DNA of 64,000 nucleotides from Polynucleobacter asymbioticus QLW-P1DMWA-1 (GCF_000016345.1 NC_009379.1:558001-622000), one strand, 5' to 3'. Shown: positions 1-8,642, counted from the first letter of the stretch. A program made the numbers and translations. Notes: generated by a model from the sequence alone, not told the origin.

Positions 1-100
1 AGTTCGCTAGGCATGTCTCTATGATGCCATGAGAGGCGGCAAAAGAAAAAGCCATTCGGAGATGGCTGTTGTATTGCTGATGGGGGTGACAGGATTTGGG

Positions 101-1102
101 CTATGACACCCGCTTCATCTCTGTAATGACATAGTCCTTCATTCTCGCACCTTGACCTCGTGCGCAAATAATTTCAGACTCATTGATCTGAGTATATATT
201 TTTTGCATTCTGAGAACGTCCTGGTTTTTCCAAAAATGGGGTAGCCATGAACCAAAGAAAAACCCCAGTTTCTCTAGAGTCAAATAAGCCGTAGCTGCAG
301 CCTTATCGCCAATAGGAAGATCAATATAAATTGAAGCAAGCTGTTGCTTTTCTAATGTATCAATCTCCGATTGAATCATGGATGAAAAGTCACTTCCAAT
401 GCTAGTGATTTGAATACATGCATCCAGAGTGGCTAGATCGATATTGCTGGAGAGTTTTGTCTGGCCGCTACCTGAAAATAATTCTGTAGAAATGTGGCGA
501 GCTTGATTGGCGTGACTTGCCAAGGATTTTATATGATTTGCCTGAGATTCTGGGATAAATATATTTGAGGGTTTAGCATTAGCGGATGGTACATAGTAGG
601 TGAGCAAGGACATTCGTGAGTCACTAAAGTTATTCTCACCCTGCATTTTTAAAGTGGCTGGTAAATCGCCTAGCAAAAGTCCAACTTCTACACCACCAGC
701 AGCAATCACAACATCTTGACTGTAGGGATGATTGGTTACGCACTCAGACCAAAAGCCAGGAAGGCTTAAGTTACTTGAAAGATTAACTAATTCAGAGGCA
801 AGCAAATCTGCAATATGATGACCTCGATGGTCAGGATCTACAAATAATTTGCCAAGTTCTGGTGATGAATTCTCTTCACCAGAAAATGTCAGTGCGCCAT
901 GCCCTAGAACATTTTGATTGGCATCTTTACAAACGACAGAGTGCATTAATTGATTTAGAACCAATTCCTCTAAAGCGCTTGGGCTATATATCTGCTTAAA
1001 AGGGTAGCTTTCCCCATAGCAGCGGCGGACACACTCTATCAGCTTTGGAATATCTTCTATTTGTAAGTAATTAAACTGAAATTGATTTTCTTGATTCATC
1101 AT
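101..1102 (-). CDS. GNAT-family N-acetyltransferase-like protein
   Basis: The 333-residue product has a GNAT fold in its first half. The stretch ELGKLFVDPDHRGHHIADLL (about residues 82-101) is the acetyl-CoA-binding motif A with its R/Q-x-x-G-x-G/A loop reduced to RGHHIA. The second half (about 170-333) has no motif I recognise and may be a second, degenerate GNAT lobe. It would transfer an acyl group from acyl-CoA to an unknown amine substrate in the cytoplasm. It starts ATG-ATG with no strong ribosome binding site, so the start could be one codon later. It is a lone gene with unrelated genes on both sides. The family call is fairly safe; the substrate is unknown. Confidence 0.7.
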   Translation of the reverse strand: MMNQENQFQFNYLQIEDIPKLIECVRRCYGESYPFKQIYSPSALEELVLNQLMHSVVCKDANQNVLGHGALTFSGEENSSPELGKLFVDPDHRGHHIADLLASELVNLSSNLSLPGFWSECVTNHPYSQDVVIAAGGVEVGLLLGDLPATLKMQGENNFSDSRMSLLTYYVPSANAKPSNIFIPESQANHIKSLASHANQARHISTELFSGSGQTKLSSNIDLATLDACIQITSIGSDFSSMIQSEIDTLEKQQLASIYIDLPIGDKAAATAYLTLEKLGFFFGSWLPHFWKNQDVLRMQKIYTQINESEIICARGQGARMKDYVITEMKRVS

Positions 1103-1405
1103 TCTTAAGTAGTGTAAAGATAAAAGAAAAGAGTTCCTTAAGAAATCATTATGGCTCGAGCAGGGCGCATTGCCACCTGAGGGAGCCTTTTTCGATTAAG
1201 GGCTAATGAATACCAAAAAATGTCTTTGCTTCATCAATAATAGAGTTGTACTCTTGGGGGTTGGGCTTATCAGGACTGCCGCCCTCAAAAAAATGAATAA
1301 AGAGCAGCACGATACAGTCATCCTTAAGTCGGCTGAGTAAGAGTATATGTATGGCTCAGCAAGTGAGTCCTAATGACTGCCTTGCTGATTTGCTAATATA
1401 GGTTT
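1103..1405. other. Intergenic stretch with a possible decayed coding remnant
   Basis: This 303-base gap separates the divergent GNAT and cation-efflux genes and must hold both promoters. On the minus strand, 1355 down to 1203 stays open for 50 codons and reads like real protein (it contains KDDCIVLLFIHFFEGGSPDK), but it has no start codon and begins right after a stop. I read it as a possible C-terminal fragment of a lost gene. No RNA gene was seen. Confidence 0.35.
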
Positions 1406-2302
1406 ATGGATAAAGAAATAGAAGACCACGAACCACAAACCCCCGCTAAGCAAGCGGCCGCCAAAAAAAGCACATTAGTTAGCGTCGTTGTTAATATCGG
1501 CCTAACCGTTTCTCAAGTATTTGCAGGTATTGTGTCTGGCTCTCAGGGTTTGATTGCAGACGGTATTCACTCTGCGACAGACCTAGTTGCCGATTTTGTT
1601 GTGCTCTTTGCCAATCACCATAGTGCCAAGGATGCGGACGAAGATCACCGCTACGGCCATCAACGGTATGAAACTGCTGCCTCTCTATTTTTAGGAATTT
1701 CTTTATTGGCAGTTGGAGTCGGGATGCTGTTTAAGGCCGGAGAAAAGATTGTTAATCCCATTCAGGTTGGGCAAATTCAAATCCTGGCCTTGTATGTAGC
1801 GCTAGCTTCTTTAGTTGCCAAGGAAATACTCTTTAGATATATGTTGGCAGTTGCTAAGCGAGTTCGCTCTTCAATGCTAGTAGCCAATGCATGGCATGCA
1901 CGTTCCGATGCAGCTTCTTCACTAGTCGTTTCTATCGGTATTGTTGGTGCCTTGCTTGGTCACCCCATTTTTGATGCTATCGGCGCTCTAGTAGTTGGCT
2001 TAATGGTCGCAAAAATGGGTTGGAAGTTTGGCTGGGATGCGCTTCATGACTTGATGGATAGGGCGGTTTCAGAAGAAGAGCACCGTCATATAGAGGAAAT
2101 TATTAAGTCTACTGAGGGCGTTCGGGGTTTTCATGATCTCAGGACCCGTAAGATGGGCGACATGATCTTGGTAGATGTTCATATTGATGTGGACGCAAAT
2201 GCTACTGTTCAGGTAGGGCATGATATTGCCCTAAGAGCTGGTAATCAAATCAAGAAGGAGTTACCGGTTCTCAATGTGATGACGCACATAGACCCTGTTT
2301 GA
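1406..2302 (+). CDS. Cation diffusion facilitator (zinc/divalent metal efflux)
   Basis: The 298-residue inner-membrane protein belongs to the CDF family (ZitB/FieF type), which exchanges cytoplasmic divalent metal for protons. It has about six hydrophobic segments between residues 24 and 200, then a cytoplasmic C-terminal domain rich in His and Asp (ending THIDPV) of the kind that binds metal at the dimer interface. The transport site shows HxxxD in TM2 (H55, D59) and HxxxD in TM5 (HARSD). This HDHD set is the arrangement known from zinc-preferring members, whereas FieF has DDHD. It ends 14 bases from the convergent metallo-hydrolase gene. Zinc/cadmium export is an inference from the tetrad. 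Confidence 0.9.
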   Translation: MDKEIEDHEPQTPAKQAAAKKSTLVSVVVNIGLTVSQVFAGIVSGSQGLIADGIHSATDLVADFVVLFANHHSAKDADEDHRYGHQRYETAASLFLGISLLAVGVGMLFKAGEKIVNPIQVGQIQILALYVALASLVAKEILFRYMLAVAKRVRSSMLVANAWHARSDAASSLVVSIGIVGALLGHPIFDAIGALVVGLMVAKMGWKFGWDALHDLMDRAVSEEEHRHIEEIIKSTEGVRGFHDLRTRKMGDMILVDVHIDVDANATVQVGHDIALRAGNQIKKELPVLNVMTHIDPV

Positions 2303-2316
2303 TCGCTGTTTGAGAT

Positions 2317-3189
2317 TCATAATAAATTGAGCGGAATTTTTAGATAAGAAACGTCATTCGTCTCTTTGGGCGGGAATTCTCCAGCGCGAATATTAATCTG
2401 TACTGCCGGTAAAATTAATGCTGGCATATCTAGTGTGGCATCTCTTGCCGCCCTCATAGATATGAAGTCTTTCTCCGAAATACCATCATTTATATGAATG
2501 TTGTGCTTACGTTCATCGAGGACTGTTGTAATATAGGCTACCTCTCGCTCATTTGGCGGGTAGTCATGACACATATACAGCCTAGTTTCATTGGGAAAAC
2601 TTAAGATACTCTTAACTGATTGGTATAAAACATTTGCATTGCCACCAGGAAAATCACATCTAGCCGTCCCAACATCAGGCATAAACATAGTGTCCCCTAC
2701 AAAGATAGCGTCGCCAACTACATAAGCCATGCAGGCTGCAGTATGCCCTGGTGTAAACAGAGCTTTAATCTTCAGATTACCCAAAGGCAGCTCTTCATTT
2801 TCTGTAATTAAATAATCAAATTGAGATCCATTGGTTTCGAACGAGTCTTCTAAATTAAAAATGTTTTTGAAAGTAGCTTGTACTTCTTTGATATGTTCAC
2901 CAATTGCCAACTTGCCACCGAGGTGCTTTTTTAGGTAAGTGGCTGCCGTAAGGTGATCTGCATGAGCATGGGTTTCTAGAATCCAAACTACTCTTAGCTT
3001 TTGTTGTTTGATAAATTCAATGACCTCATCAGCGGATTCAGTACTTGTCCGTCCTGACTTGGGGTCATAATTAAGGACGGAATCAATGATTGCGCATTCA
3101 CTGCCTGGCTTTTCATAAACGACATGAGTAAAAGTCCAGGTAGACGCATCAAAGAAGGTTTTTACAACCGGGGCGCTATAACTTTCCAT
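2317..3189 (-). CDS. MBL-fold metallo-hydrolase, persulfide dioxygenase / Blh-like
   Basis: The 290-residue cytoplasmic protein has the metallo-beta-lactamase motif HAHADH at residues 74-79 and later metal ligands in FTPGHTAACM, VGDTMFMPDVGTARCDFPGG and MCHDYPP. The GTARCDFPGG loop and the overall layout fit the ETHE1/Blh/PDO subgroup, which oxidises glutathione persulfide or acts near sulfide metabolism. Length agrees with this subgroup. No rhodanese domain is fused and no sulfide:quinone reductase lies nearby, so the substrate is not fixed by context. The fold call is strong; the persulfide dioxygenase role is probable from the family only. Confidence 0.75.
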   Translation of the reverse strand: MESYSAPVVKTFFDASTWTFTHVVYEKPGSECAIIDSVLNYDPKSGRTSTESADEVIEFIKQQKLRVVWILETHAHADHLTAATYLKKHLGGKLAIGEHIKEVQATFKNIFNLEDSFETNGSQFDYLITENEELPLGNLKIKALFTPGHTAACMAYVVGDAIFVGDTMFMPDVGTARCDFPGGNANVLYQSVKSILSFPNETRLYMCHDYPPNEREVAYITTVLDERKHNIHINDGISEKDFISMRAARDATLDMPALILPAVQINIRAGEFPPKETNDVSYLKIPLNLL

Positions 3190-3330
3190 GGTTCATTGTA
3201 GGATCAATAAGCCCCGAAAGCCAATAATAGTGGCCACCCCATAAGAATCGATTACCTCAGAGAGTGAAGCCCTCTATTGGGGTAATGACGCCATTCCAAT
3301 AGTCTTATGGATGCTCTCTAGAGGTAGACA

Positions 3331-3963
3331 TTACTTTCTCCAGACGCTTGCTAGCCAGTGCTGTTGTTCAAATGGCAGCCCACTTGGCCTATAGTAATGC
3401 TCTACTTCGGTGAAGTTTGCATTTGTCATAAAAGATCTCCAGCCCTCTAGATTGTGATATGACCCAAAGCGATCTCCGTACCAACTTTCTTCATTATTGC
3501 CGCGAGGATTTGAGCTAAAAAGAATGCCATTGGGTTTTAAGCAAGCCCATAAATTACCTAGTACTTTGGGCAAAATATTATTGGGAATATGAAATAGAGA
3601 GGCATTAGCAAAAATGCCATCACAGTAGCCTTCTGGCAAATCTAAGTTAAAAAAATCTTGCACCAGTACATTGCAACCACTTTTAGTTCTGGCTATTTGA
3701 GCTGCTTGTTGGCTACCTTCAAGACCTGTAGCAATATGACCAAGCTTACTAAAAGTCTGCAGGTCTCTACCCGGACCGCATCCAAAGTCAAGAATAGTAA
3801 ATGGAGGCTCGGTTTTGATGGCTCGTAATAGAGCATTGATATTTTGACTGACGTCATGACCTTGTGTACCTTCATCATAAGAGACGGCGTTCTGGTCATA
3901 GTGAGCAATATTTTTTTGGGAAATCAGTCTAGATTTATCCAAATGATTTAGTGGGGTAGACAT
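3331..3963 (-). CDS. Class I SAM-dependent methyltransferase
   Basis: The 210-residue protein has a Rossmann-type SAM-binding domain. Motif I is ILDFGCGPGRD (about residues 57-67), an acidic residue follows beta-2 (GLEGSQ), and a motif-IV-like segment reads GYCDGIFANASLFHIP. The C-terminal part is short, as in small-molecule methyltransferases of the Methyltransf_11/25 group. Lone gene, 141 bases from the MBL hydrolase gene on the same strand. Substrate unknown. A second, shorter open frame inside it on the same strand is a shadow. Confidence 0.8.
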   Translation of the reverse strand: MSTPLNHLDKSRLISQKNIAHYDQNAVSYDEGTQGHDVSQNINALLRAIKTEPPFTILDFGCGPGRDLQTFSKLGHIATGLEGSQQAAQIARTKSGCNVLVQDFFNLDLPEGYCDGIFANASLFHIPNNILPKVLGNLWACLKPNGILFSSNPRGNNEESWYGDRFGSYHNLEGWRSFMTNANFTEVEHYYRPSGLPFEQQHWLASVWRK

Positions 3964-4051
3964 AATTCATCTTACCTAATTTTAGTGGGAGGTTAACTTC
4001 CTTCAATTAAAGGCATAGGACAAGATCACCCAAAGGTGGCTTTTATATTAC

Positions 4052-4086
4052 CGGTAGGCTCGGTCAGGTTCGAGCTCGCTACCTAT
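4052..4086 (-). repeat. Degenerate tRNA 3'-end-like scar
   Basis: Read on the minus strand, this ends with an acceptor-arm-like sequence after a TTCGA-like T-loop region (plus strand: GGTAGGCTCGGTCAGGTTCG). It resembles, loosely, the 3' end of tRNA-Lys at 22448-22523. A weak hairpin lies just beyond it (about 4024-4040), in the place of a tRNA terminator. The resemblance is the weakest of the listed scars. Confidence 0.3.
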
Positions 4087-4110
4087 GCGCAGTCAGTCTA
4101 GCGTACCTAA

Positions 4111-4145
4111 ATAACTGCTGTCGGCGAATTGCGGATATTTGGAGG
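4111..4145 (-). repeat. Half copy of dispersed intergenic repeat
   Basis: On the minus strand this reads CAAATATCCGCAATTCGCCG and then ACAGCAGTT, similar to the first half of the repeat copies at 7363, 11932 and 15713 (consensus start about ATTTGGGCATCCGCTTGGGG then TCG). It is the only copy in inverted orientation and lacks the second half. Confidence 0.35.
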
Positions 4146-4388
4146 GTAATAAAAAACCACTCCAAATATTAGTCGCAATCACAGTTGATTAGTCTTAGTC
4201 GCAATGATTAGTTTGTAGTGTGTTCATCGGCGGGTTGAAATCAAGCCCATAAAGAGACGATTAACCCTCATCTTTTGACTGTAATTGGGGTACATCCTAT
4301 TAAAGCGATTAACCCACTAGAATAATTGCTATTATTTGCAGGTAATGATTTGTCTGTAGTCATCCATACTCAATTTCAAAGGATATAC

Positions 4389-5072
4389 ATGTTATCAATT
4401 GCCCTTGCAAGCTTTGTCACGGTTTTTGCTGCACTTTTTCCGGTAATCAATCCTTTGGGGGACGGGCCAATTTTTCTGAATATGGTTCAAGGATGCTCTG
4501 AGGGCGTTCGAAATAAATTAGCGAGAAGTGTGAGCGTTAATTGCTTTTTTATGCTGTTAGCTTCCATGTTGATTGGCCCTCAACTGCTATTGTTTTTTGG
4601 AATATCTCTACCGGCACTGAAGCTAGCTGGGGGAGCGGTAGTTATTGCGATGGGATGGAATCTTCTGAATCAGAAAAGTGCATCTGATAAGGGTGCTAAC
4701 GAATCTACAGGAATTACAGATGAAACGTCTGACGGGAGCGCTTTTTTCCCGCTCACGATGCCCCTAACAGTTGGGCCCGGCTCAATTGCAACTGCAATTG
4801 CTTTAGTAGCCGCATATCAAGAGAGCAGCAGCTTTAGTATTGCCAATGAACTTCCTGCTGTGATAGGAACTGTGGCAGCACTTTTTGCATTGTCACTTAC
4901 GATTTATTTTATCTACCGCGAGTCTTCCGGCATTCAACGAATCTTTGGGGTCAATGGAACCAATGTATTAATGCGTCTTTTTGCCTTTATCTTGTTGGCA
5001 ATTGGGGTGCAGATTTTCTTGGGTGGTATCAATGGCTATCTAGAACTAATTAAATTACTGCCTGTCCATTAA
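4389..5072 (+). CDS. MarC/SnatA-family inner-membrane protein
   Basis: The 227-residue protein has six likely membrane segments in two similar halves. The first half carries the family signature FPVINPLGDGPIFL, and the second has FFPLTMPLTVGPGSIATAIA, typical of MarC/YchE/SnatA. Members are integral membrane proteins; SnatA-like ones have been linked to small neutral amino-acid export, but MarC itself has no settled function. I chose ATG 4389 because AAAGGA lies 6 bases upstream and the sequence then opens with a membrane segment; an upstream TTG at 4326 would add 21 unlikely residues. The broken amidohydrolase copy starts 38 bases downstream. Confidence 0.85.
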   Translation: MLSIALASFVTVFAALFPVINPLGDGPIFLNMVQGCSEGVRNKLARSVSVNCFFMLLASMLIGPQLLLFFGISLPALKLAGGAVVIAMGWNLLNQKSASDKGANESTGITDETSDGSAFFPLTMPLTVGPGSIATAIALVAAYQESSSFSIANELPAVIGTVAALFALSLTIYFIYRESSGIQRIFGVNGTNVLMRLFAFILLAIGVQIFLGGINGYLELIKLLPVH

Positions 5073-5109
5073 TTGACACTTCCCATAACTAATAAAAAAG
5101 AAAAATATT

Positions 5110-6173
5110 ATGTGTACAGCTTTAATTTATAAAGATGCAAATGGAAATGCCTATACCGGTAGGACCCATGAACAGCAAGAATTATTTGTGGAATCATTAA
5201 CCTACTTCCAAAGGGTTCTCTGATAGAGTCCCAAACACCAGCAGGTAAGCTGGGAGTTACGTTTAATACCCGATATGCGTTTTTAGCGATCACCGTTAAA
5301 AACTTAATTCCGAATTCCAAGCAAGAATTGGTCTTGCAAGGTCACAGTGATCAAGGCATGTCTTTTACCGCCAACGTATTGATGAATTCATCATCTGCTG
5401 AAACTTCCGTGGAAGATTCCAAAGTATTGTCTGTCAATGATTTGGGTCACTGGGTGCTCGGTAATTTTTAAAATGTAGCCCAAGTAAAACAGGCTCTTGA
5501 GAGCAAGGAGGTTGCTATTTGGGCGCCACCCGTACCAATTTTTGATAATGTACCAGCACCTGCACATTATGCAATTTATGATAAATCTGGAGCTGGTCTT
5601 GTTATTGAACTTCTTGATGGCCAAGTTCTGATTCATGACAATGCGGTGGGTGTATTAACTAATGACCCTGAATATACTTGGCACGTAAAGAATATGAATA
5701 ACTATGCTCAGTTAACTAATGTGGATCATGGTAACGGGCAATACAATAATTTGAAGGTAAGCGAGTATCACGGTGGTAGTGCGCTAAATGCGCTTCCTTC
5801 AAGCCAAACCTCAGTTGGTCGATTTGTAAAAGCGGCTTTTTGCTCTAATTATGCTAAGCAGACCAGTTCACCTAAAGAGGCCATTCTGACTTTGTCGCAT
5901 GTCATGAACAATTTTGACCGCTTTACCAACTTCTCAGTTGATATAGCAGATACACCCAAGCCAGGTGTAGACAGTTCATCTTCTGAGGTGACTCTCATTA
6001 CCTTTTTGCATGATTTAGCTCAAAATCATTTCTACATTCGTACTATTAATGCCATGAACTACACCATGTTTGACATTAGTAAGCTCGCTGCTTTGGGTAA
6101 AACAAAAGTAGTTCAGTTAGATAGTATTAATGCGCTAGATGGTGGTGATGGAACTCATTTGTTTCTCCATTAA
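5110..6173 (+). pseudogene. Broken first copy of linear-amide C-N hydrolase
   Basis: This is a decayed paralogue of the intact gene at 6209-7303. It starts MCTALIYKDANGNAY, with the catalytic Cys2 and Arg18 of the choloylglycine hydrolase / penicillin V acylase family. A one-base loss near 5208-5215 (the intact copy reads tyrosine-tyrosine-proline here) shifts the frame and gives TGA at 5221. In the restored frame a TAA at 5469-5471 replaces the CAG of the intact copy. After that the frame stays open to the end, and a 175-residue C-terminal piece from GTG 5646 could in theory be made but would lack the nucleophile. The duplication includes about 40 bases of upstream sequence, so a tandem gene duplication followed by loss is likely. 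Confidence 0.88.
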
Positions 6174-6208
6174 TAGGCACCTCCCTTAACTATAAAAAAG
6201 AAAATATT

Positions 6209-7303
6209 ATGTGTACAGTATTTATGTATCAAGATGCCAATGGTGTGACGTATCAAGCTAGATCGATTGAGGACCCCATCTTTTTTGCAGAATCAGTCAC
6301 TTACTATCCTGCAGGCTCAAGCATAGAGTCCATGACACAAGCAGGTAAGCCAGGCAAGACTTTCAATACCAAATATGCATTTTTGGCTGTGACCCTTGCT
6401 GGAATGTTGCCTCTGAACGTTAAGCCGAAGCAAGAAAGCGTGCTGGAAGGCTCGAATGATCAGGGTCTATGCTTTACGGGTAACAATCTATTTGGTACCA
6501 CATCAATAGAAGTGAGCTCCTCAGACGACAAGGTATTGGTTAGTACTGATCTAGGTCATTGGGCGCTAGGTAACTTTCAGAATGTGGCACAAGTGAAACA
6601 AGCCCTGGCCAATAAGGAAGTTGATATTTGGGTGCCAGCATTAGCAGCCTTTGGAAATCTGCCTTCCCCAGTGCATTACGCCCTCTTTGATAAAACTGGT
6701 GGTGCGATCGTGATTGAGTTTACTAATGGTCAAGTCCAGGTTTATGACAATCCAGTGGGTGTAATGACCAATGGCCCAGAGTTTCCTTGGCATTTGGTGA
6801 ATTTAAATAACTATGCTCAGTTAACTAATGTGGATACCAATAGTAGCAAGTTCAATAAATTAAAAGTGAGTCCTGTTGATAGCGGAAATGCATTGGCCAA
6901 TCTTCCGTCTGATCAAACTTCTGTTGGTCGATTTGTAAAGGCCGCCTTCTATTCTAATTACGCCAAAAAAGCGAGCACCCCTAAAGAAGCCGTTTTAACG
7001 CTTGCCCATGTGGTGAATAATTTTGATAGGCCTCGTAATATTTCGATTGACCTGCCTGACCCATCCACTGCAAATGTCGAAAATAACGCCACAGATAAAA
7101 CTCAAGCATCCTCGGAGGTCACTCTGATTTCTTTTGTTAATGATCTGGCGCAAAATCAATGGTATATCCGCACAATTAATGCCATGAACTTTACTAAGTT
7201 TGACATACCTAAACTAGCTTCTTTAAAACAGTTAAAGGTAATCACATTGGATAGCATTGATGAGTTAGACGGTGGTGATGGAACCCATTTGTTTCTAAAT
7301 TAA
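6209..7303 (+). CDS. Linear-amide C-N hydrolase (choloylglycine hydrolase / penicillin acylase family)
   Basis: The 364-residue protein is an Ntn hydrolase. After removal of Met1, Cys2 (MCTVFMYQD) would be the N-terminal nucleophile. Arg18, a mid-protein Asn (MTNGPEFPWH) and Arg in SVGRFVKAAF match the family's substrate-site residues; the usual Asp near 21 is Glu21. Members cleave amide bonds in bile salts, penicillin V, N-acyl homoserine lactones or similar N-acyl compounds. No signal peptide is visible, so a cytoplasmic site is likely. It directly follows a broken copy of itself and carries its own leader with an AAAGAAAA stretch before ATG. In an aquatic bacterium bile salts are an unlikely substrate; an acyl-amide such as a quorum signal is possible but not shown. 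Confidence 0.85.
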   Translation: MCTVFMYQDANGVTYQARSIEDPIFFAESVTYYPAGSSIESMTQAGKPGKTFNTKYAFLAVTLAGMLPLNVKPKQESVLEGSNDQGLCFTGNNLFGTTSIEVSSSDDKVLVSTDLGHWALGNFQNVAQVKQALANKEVDIWVPALAAFGNLPSPVHYALFDKTGGAIVIEFTNGQVQVYDNPVGVMTNGPEFPWHLVNLNNYAQLTNVDTNSSKFNKLKVSPVDSGNALANLPSDQTSVGRFVKAAFYSNYAKKASTPKEAVLTLAHVVNNFDRPRNISIDLPDPSTANVENNATDKTQASSEVTLISFVNDLAQNQWYIRTINAMNFTKFDIPKLASLKQLKVITLDSIDELDGGDGTHLFLN

Positions 7304-7345
7304 TATTTGTAAGCTTTAACGAAAAAGCGTTTTGTCTAGTGCCTT

Positions 7346-7370
7346 AAACCACCTTCGGGTGGTTTTTATT
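7346..7370 (+). terminator. Rho-independent terminator after the hydrolase gene
   Basis: A perfect 8-bp stem, AAACCACC / GGTGGTTT, with a TTCG tetraloop is followed by TTATT. It lies 43 bases after the hydrolase stop. The same hairpin recurs at 15693-15716, also immediately before a copy of the dispersed repeat. Confidence 0.85.
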
Positions 7371-7430
7371 TGGGAATCCGCGAGGGGACGATAAGGTTCT
7401 TTTAAAGACTCACGAATCATTAGTGCGACG
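7363..7430 (+). repeat. Dispersed intergenic repeat, copy 2
   Basis: It begins ATTTGGGAATCCGCGAGGGG, continues ACGATAAGG, and after about 15 bases ends AGACTCACGAATCATTAGTG. It lines up with 11932-12023 and 15713-15797 over its whole length, although it has diverged and is shorter in the middle. Confidence 0.5.
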
Positions 7431-7494
7431 CTAGGTTGCCAAAACTGAAAGTATATGAAAGGAAGAAGCCACTCGAAGATGGCTTTTGCATTAC

Positions 7495-7530
7495 TGGTGG
7501 GTAGGACGAGATTCGAGCATTCGGCCAACA
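7495..7530 (-). repeat. tRNA-Lys-like 3'-end scar
   Basis: The plus-strand sequence TGGTGGGTAGGACGAGATTC matches the 3' end of tRNA-Lys (22448 onward) with few mismatches, keeps the CCA end and T-loop, and then diverges. A minus-strand hairpin AGCCA...TGGCT with TCTT lies just beyond (about 7464-7488), like a tRNA terminator. The 5' half of the tRNA is missing. Confidence 0.55.
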
Positions 7531-7655
7531 GATGATTAATCCGTCGGTATTAGGTCTCTTATTGGGCGCTTTCGGCGCCAGATTTAGTTCGTAATGAGCA
7601 CAATTACTAGGAACAGCTAGTATTATTCACTGCAAACATTTCAATTTGGGTTTTT

Positions 7656-8438
7656 ATGACGAGCTTTATCTATCGATTTTCCAATCTGACAATAATGCTG
7701 TTTTTTATTGTTTTGATTACTGCAGCAATGGACGGTTTCCCCATCCTGCTTCAATTGCTCCCATTTTTATCGCCCAATGATGAGAGTACAAAATCAGGCC
7801 TCTCCTTATTTGGCCCCATAGCCTCAAGCCTTGGTTTATTGATTGGCTTTTTGTTAAATCAGGCGCAAACCAATTTTCGCGAGGTCGAGGGAATTGTCTC
7901 TACAGAAGCAGCGAGAATCAATAATTTAGATCGACTTCTGTTAAGGTTTGGAAGCGAAAAGGCGCTAGAGGCCCGCATTCAATTAAGGGCATACATTGAG
8001 TCAATCATTTTCATTGAGTGGCCAAAACTTGCTGAAGAAAATGGCAGCAAAGAAACCCATATGTTGTGGCGCAATATATCTCAAAACATTTTTAAATTAG
8101 ACCCAACAACTCCCAAACAAGTAGCGCTTTACTCGGACATTATCAAGAAGTCTGAAGAGGTTGCTGAAAGTAGAGAAACTCGTATTGATAAATCAGATAA
8201 GTGTTTGCCGACATTATTTTGGGTGGTAATTTTTATATGTCTTGGTGCACTTATTTGTCTTAATGCTATGTTTCTTCGAACAGGCCATTACATTTTTGGG
8301 CTCTCCATTCTCTCAATTGCATATGGCGGGTTAATTTCATTACTTGTTATAACTGATCAGCCATTTAAGGGGCAGAATGCGATTGCCCCATCTGCTTTAA
8401 TTAAAATTCTCGCTTCAATTAAGACCAGAATCGAATAG
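7656..8438 (+). CDS. DUF4239 (bestrophin-like) membrane protein
   Basis: The 260-residue integral membrane protein has hydrophobic segments near residues 8-38, 50-66, 188-207 and 212-232, and a soluble middle part. The segment FREVEGIVSTEAARINNLDR after the second membrane segment is the conserved core of DUF4239. In bestrophins the like-placed region lines a chloride channel, so an ion-channel-like role is possible, but no DUF4239 protein has a firm function that I know of. Lone gene; a stray garR fragment starts 12 bases after it. Confidence 0.75.
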   Translation: MTSFIYRFSNLTIMLFFIVLITAAMDGFPILLQLLPFLSPNDESTKSGLSLFGPIASSLGLLIGFLLNQAQTNFREVEGIVSTEAARINNLDRLLLRFGSEKALEARIQLRAYIESIIFIEWPKLAEENGSKETHMLWRNISQNIFKLDPTTPKQVALYSDIIKKSEEVAESRETRIDKSDKCLPTLFWVVIFICLGALICLNAMFLRTGHYIFGLSILSIAYGGLISLLVITDQPFKGQNAIAPSALIKILASIKTRIE

Positions 8439-8450
8439 TCGCATCCCAAC

Positions 8451-8576
8451 ACTGCTAATGCTCAAGAATTATTTAATTCCTGTTTGGCTTATAGTGGTAA
8501 GGCTTGGGATCACTCTGCAATGGTCAAGGCTCTGGAAAAGCTTGCAAATTTCGAAGTTGGTCAGAAGACTACTTAA
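8451..8576 (+). pseudogene. 3'-terminal fragment of garR (partial duplicate)
   Basis: These 126 bases match the last 126 bases of garR at 22105-22230 without a gap and with only a handful of substitutions. The match continues through the stop codon and the terminator (to about 8642). The upstream part of the gene is absent, and the fragment starts abruptly after the DUF4239 gene. It cannot make an enzyme. It points to a recombination or segmental duplication with an endpoint inside garR. Confidence 0.9.
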
Positions 8577-8613
8577 AGTAATTCTTTCTATTTAAGAAGT
8601 GCATTACATTTAA

Positions 8614-8642
8614 AAACCTCATCAGAAATGATGGGGTTTTTT
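8614..8642 (+). terminator. Terminator duplicated with the garR fragment
   Basis: An AACCTCATC / GATGGGGTT stem with an AGAAAT loop is followed by TTTT. It is a near copy of the garR terminator at 22267-22294 and now probably serves the DUF4239 gene. Confidence 0.75.

Larger units (their letters stand above)
3964..4388. other. Long intergenic region with tRNA-tail-like scar and repeat
   Basis: These 425 bases separate the divergent methyltransferase and marC genes. They contain a degenerate tRNA 3'-end-like sequence (about 4052-4086), a reversed, half-length copy of the intergenic repeat (about 4111-4145), and presumably the marC promoter near 4270-4380. I see no credible gene; a short open frame ending just before marC has no start. 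Confidence 0.4.
7304..7655. other. Intergenic region: terminator, repeat copy, tRNA-tail scar
   Basis: These 352 bases hold a strong terminator (7346-7370), a copy of the dispersed repeat (7363-7430), a tRNA-3'-end-like scar with its own minus-strand hairpin (7464-7530), and a GGGCGC-TTTCG-GCGCCA-type hairpin near 7564-7580 of unknown role. No credible gene is present. Confidence 0.5.

Noticed and set aside
5646-6173. Independent 175-residue gene
   Set aside because: It is the C-terminal part of the broken hydrolase copy and lacks the catalytic N-terminal Cys.
7564-7620. Small RNA or riboswitch before the DUF4239 gene
   Set aside because: Two short hairpins are present but no known riboswitch core could be matched by eye.
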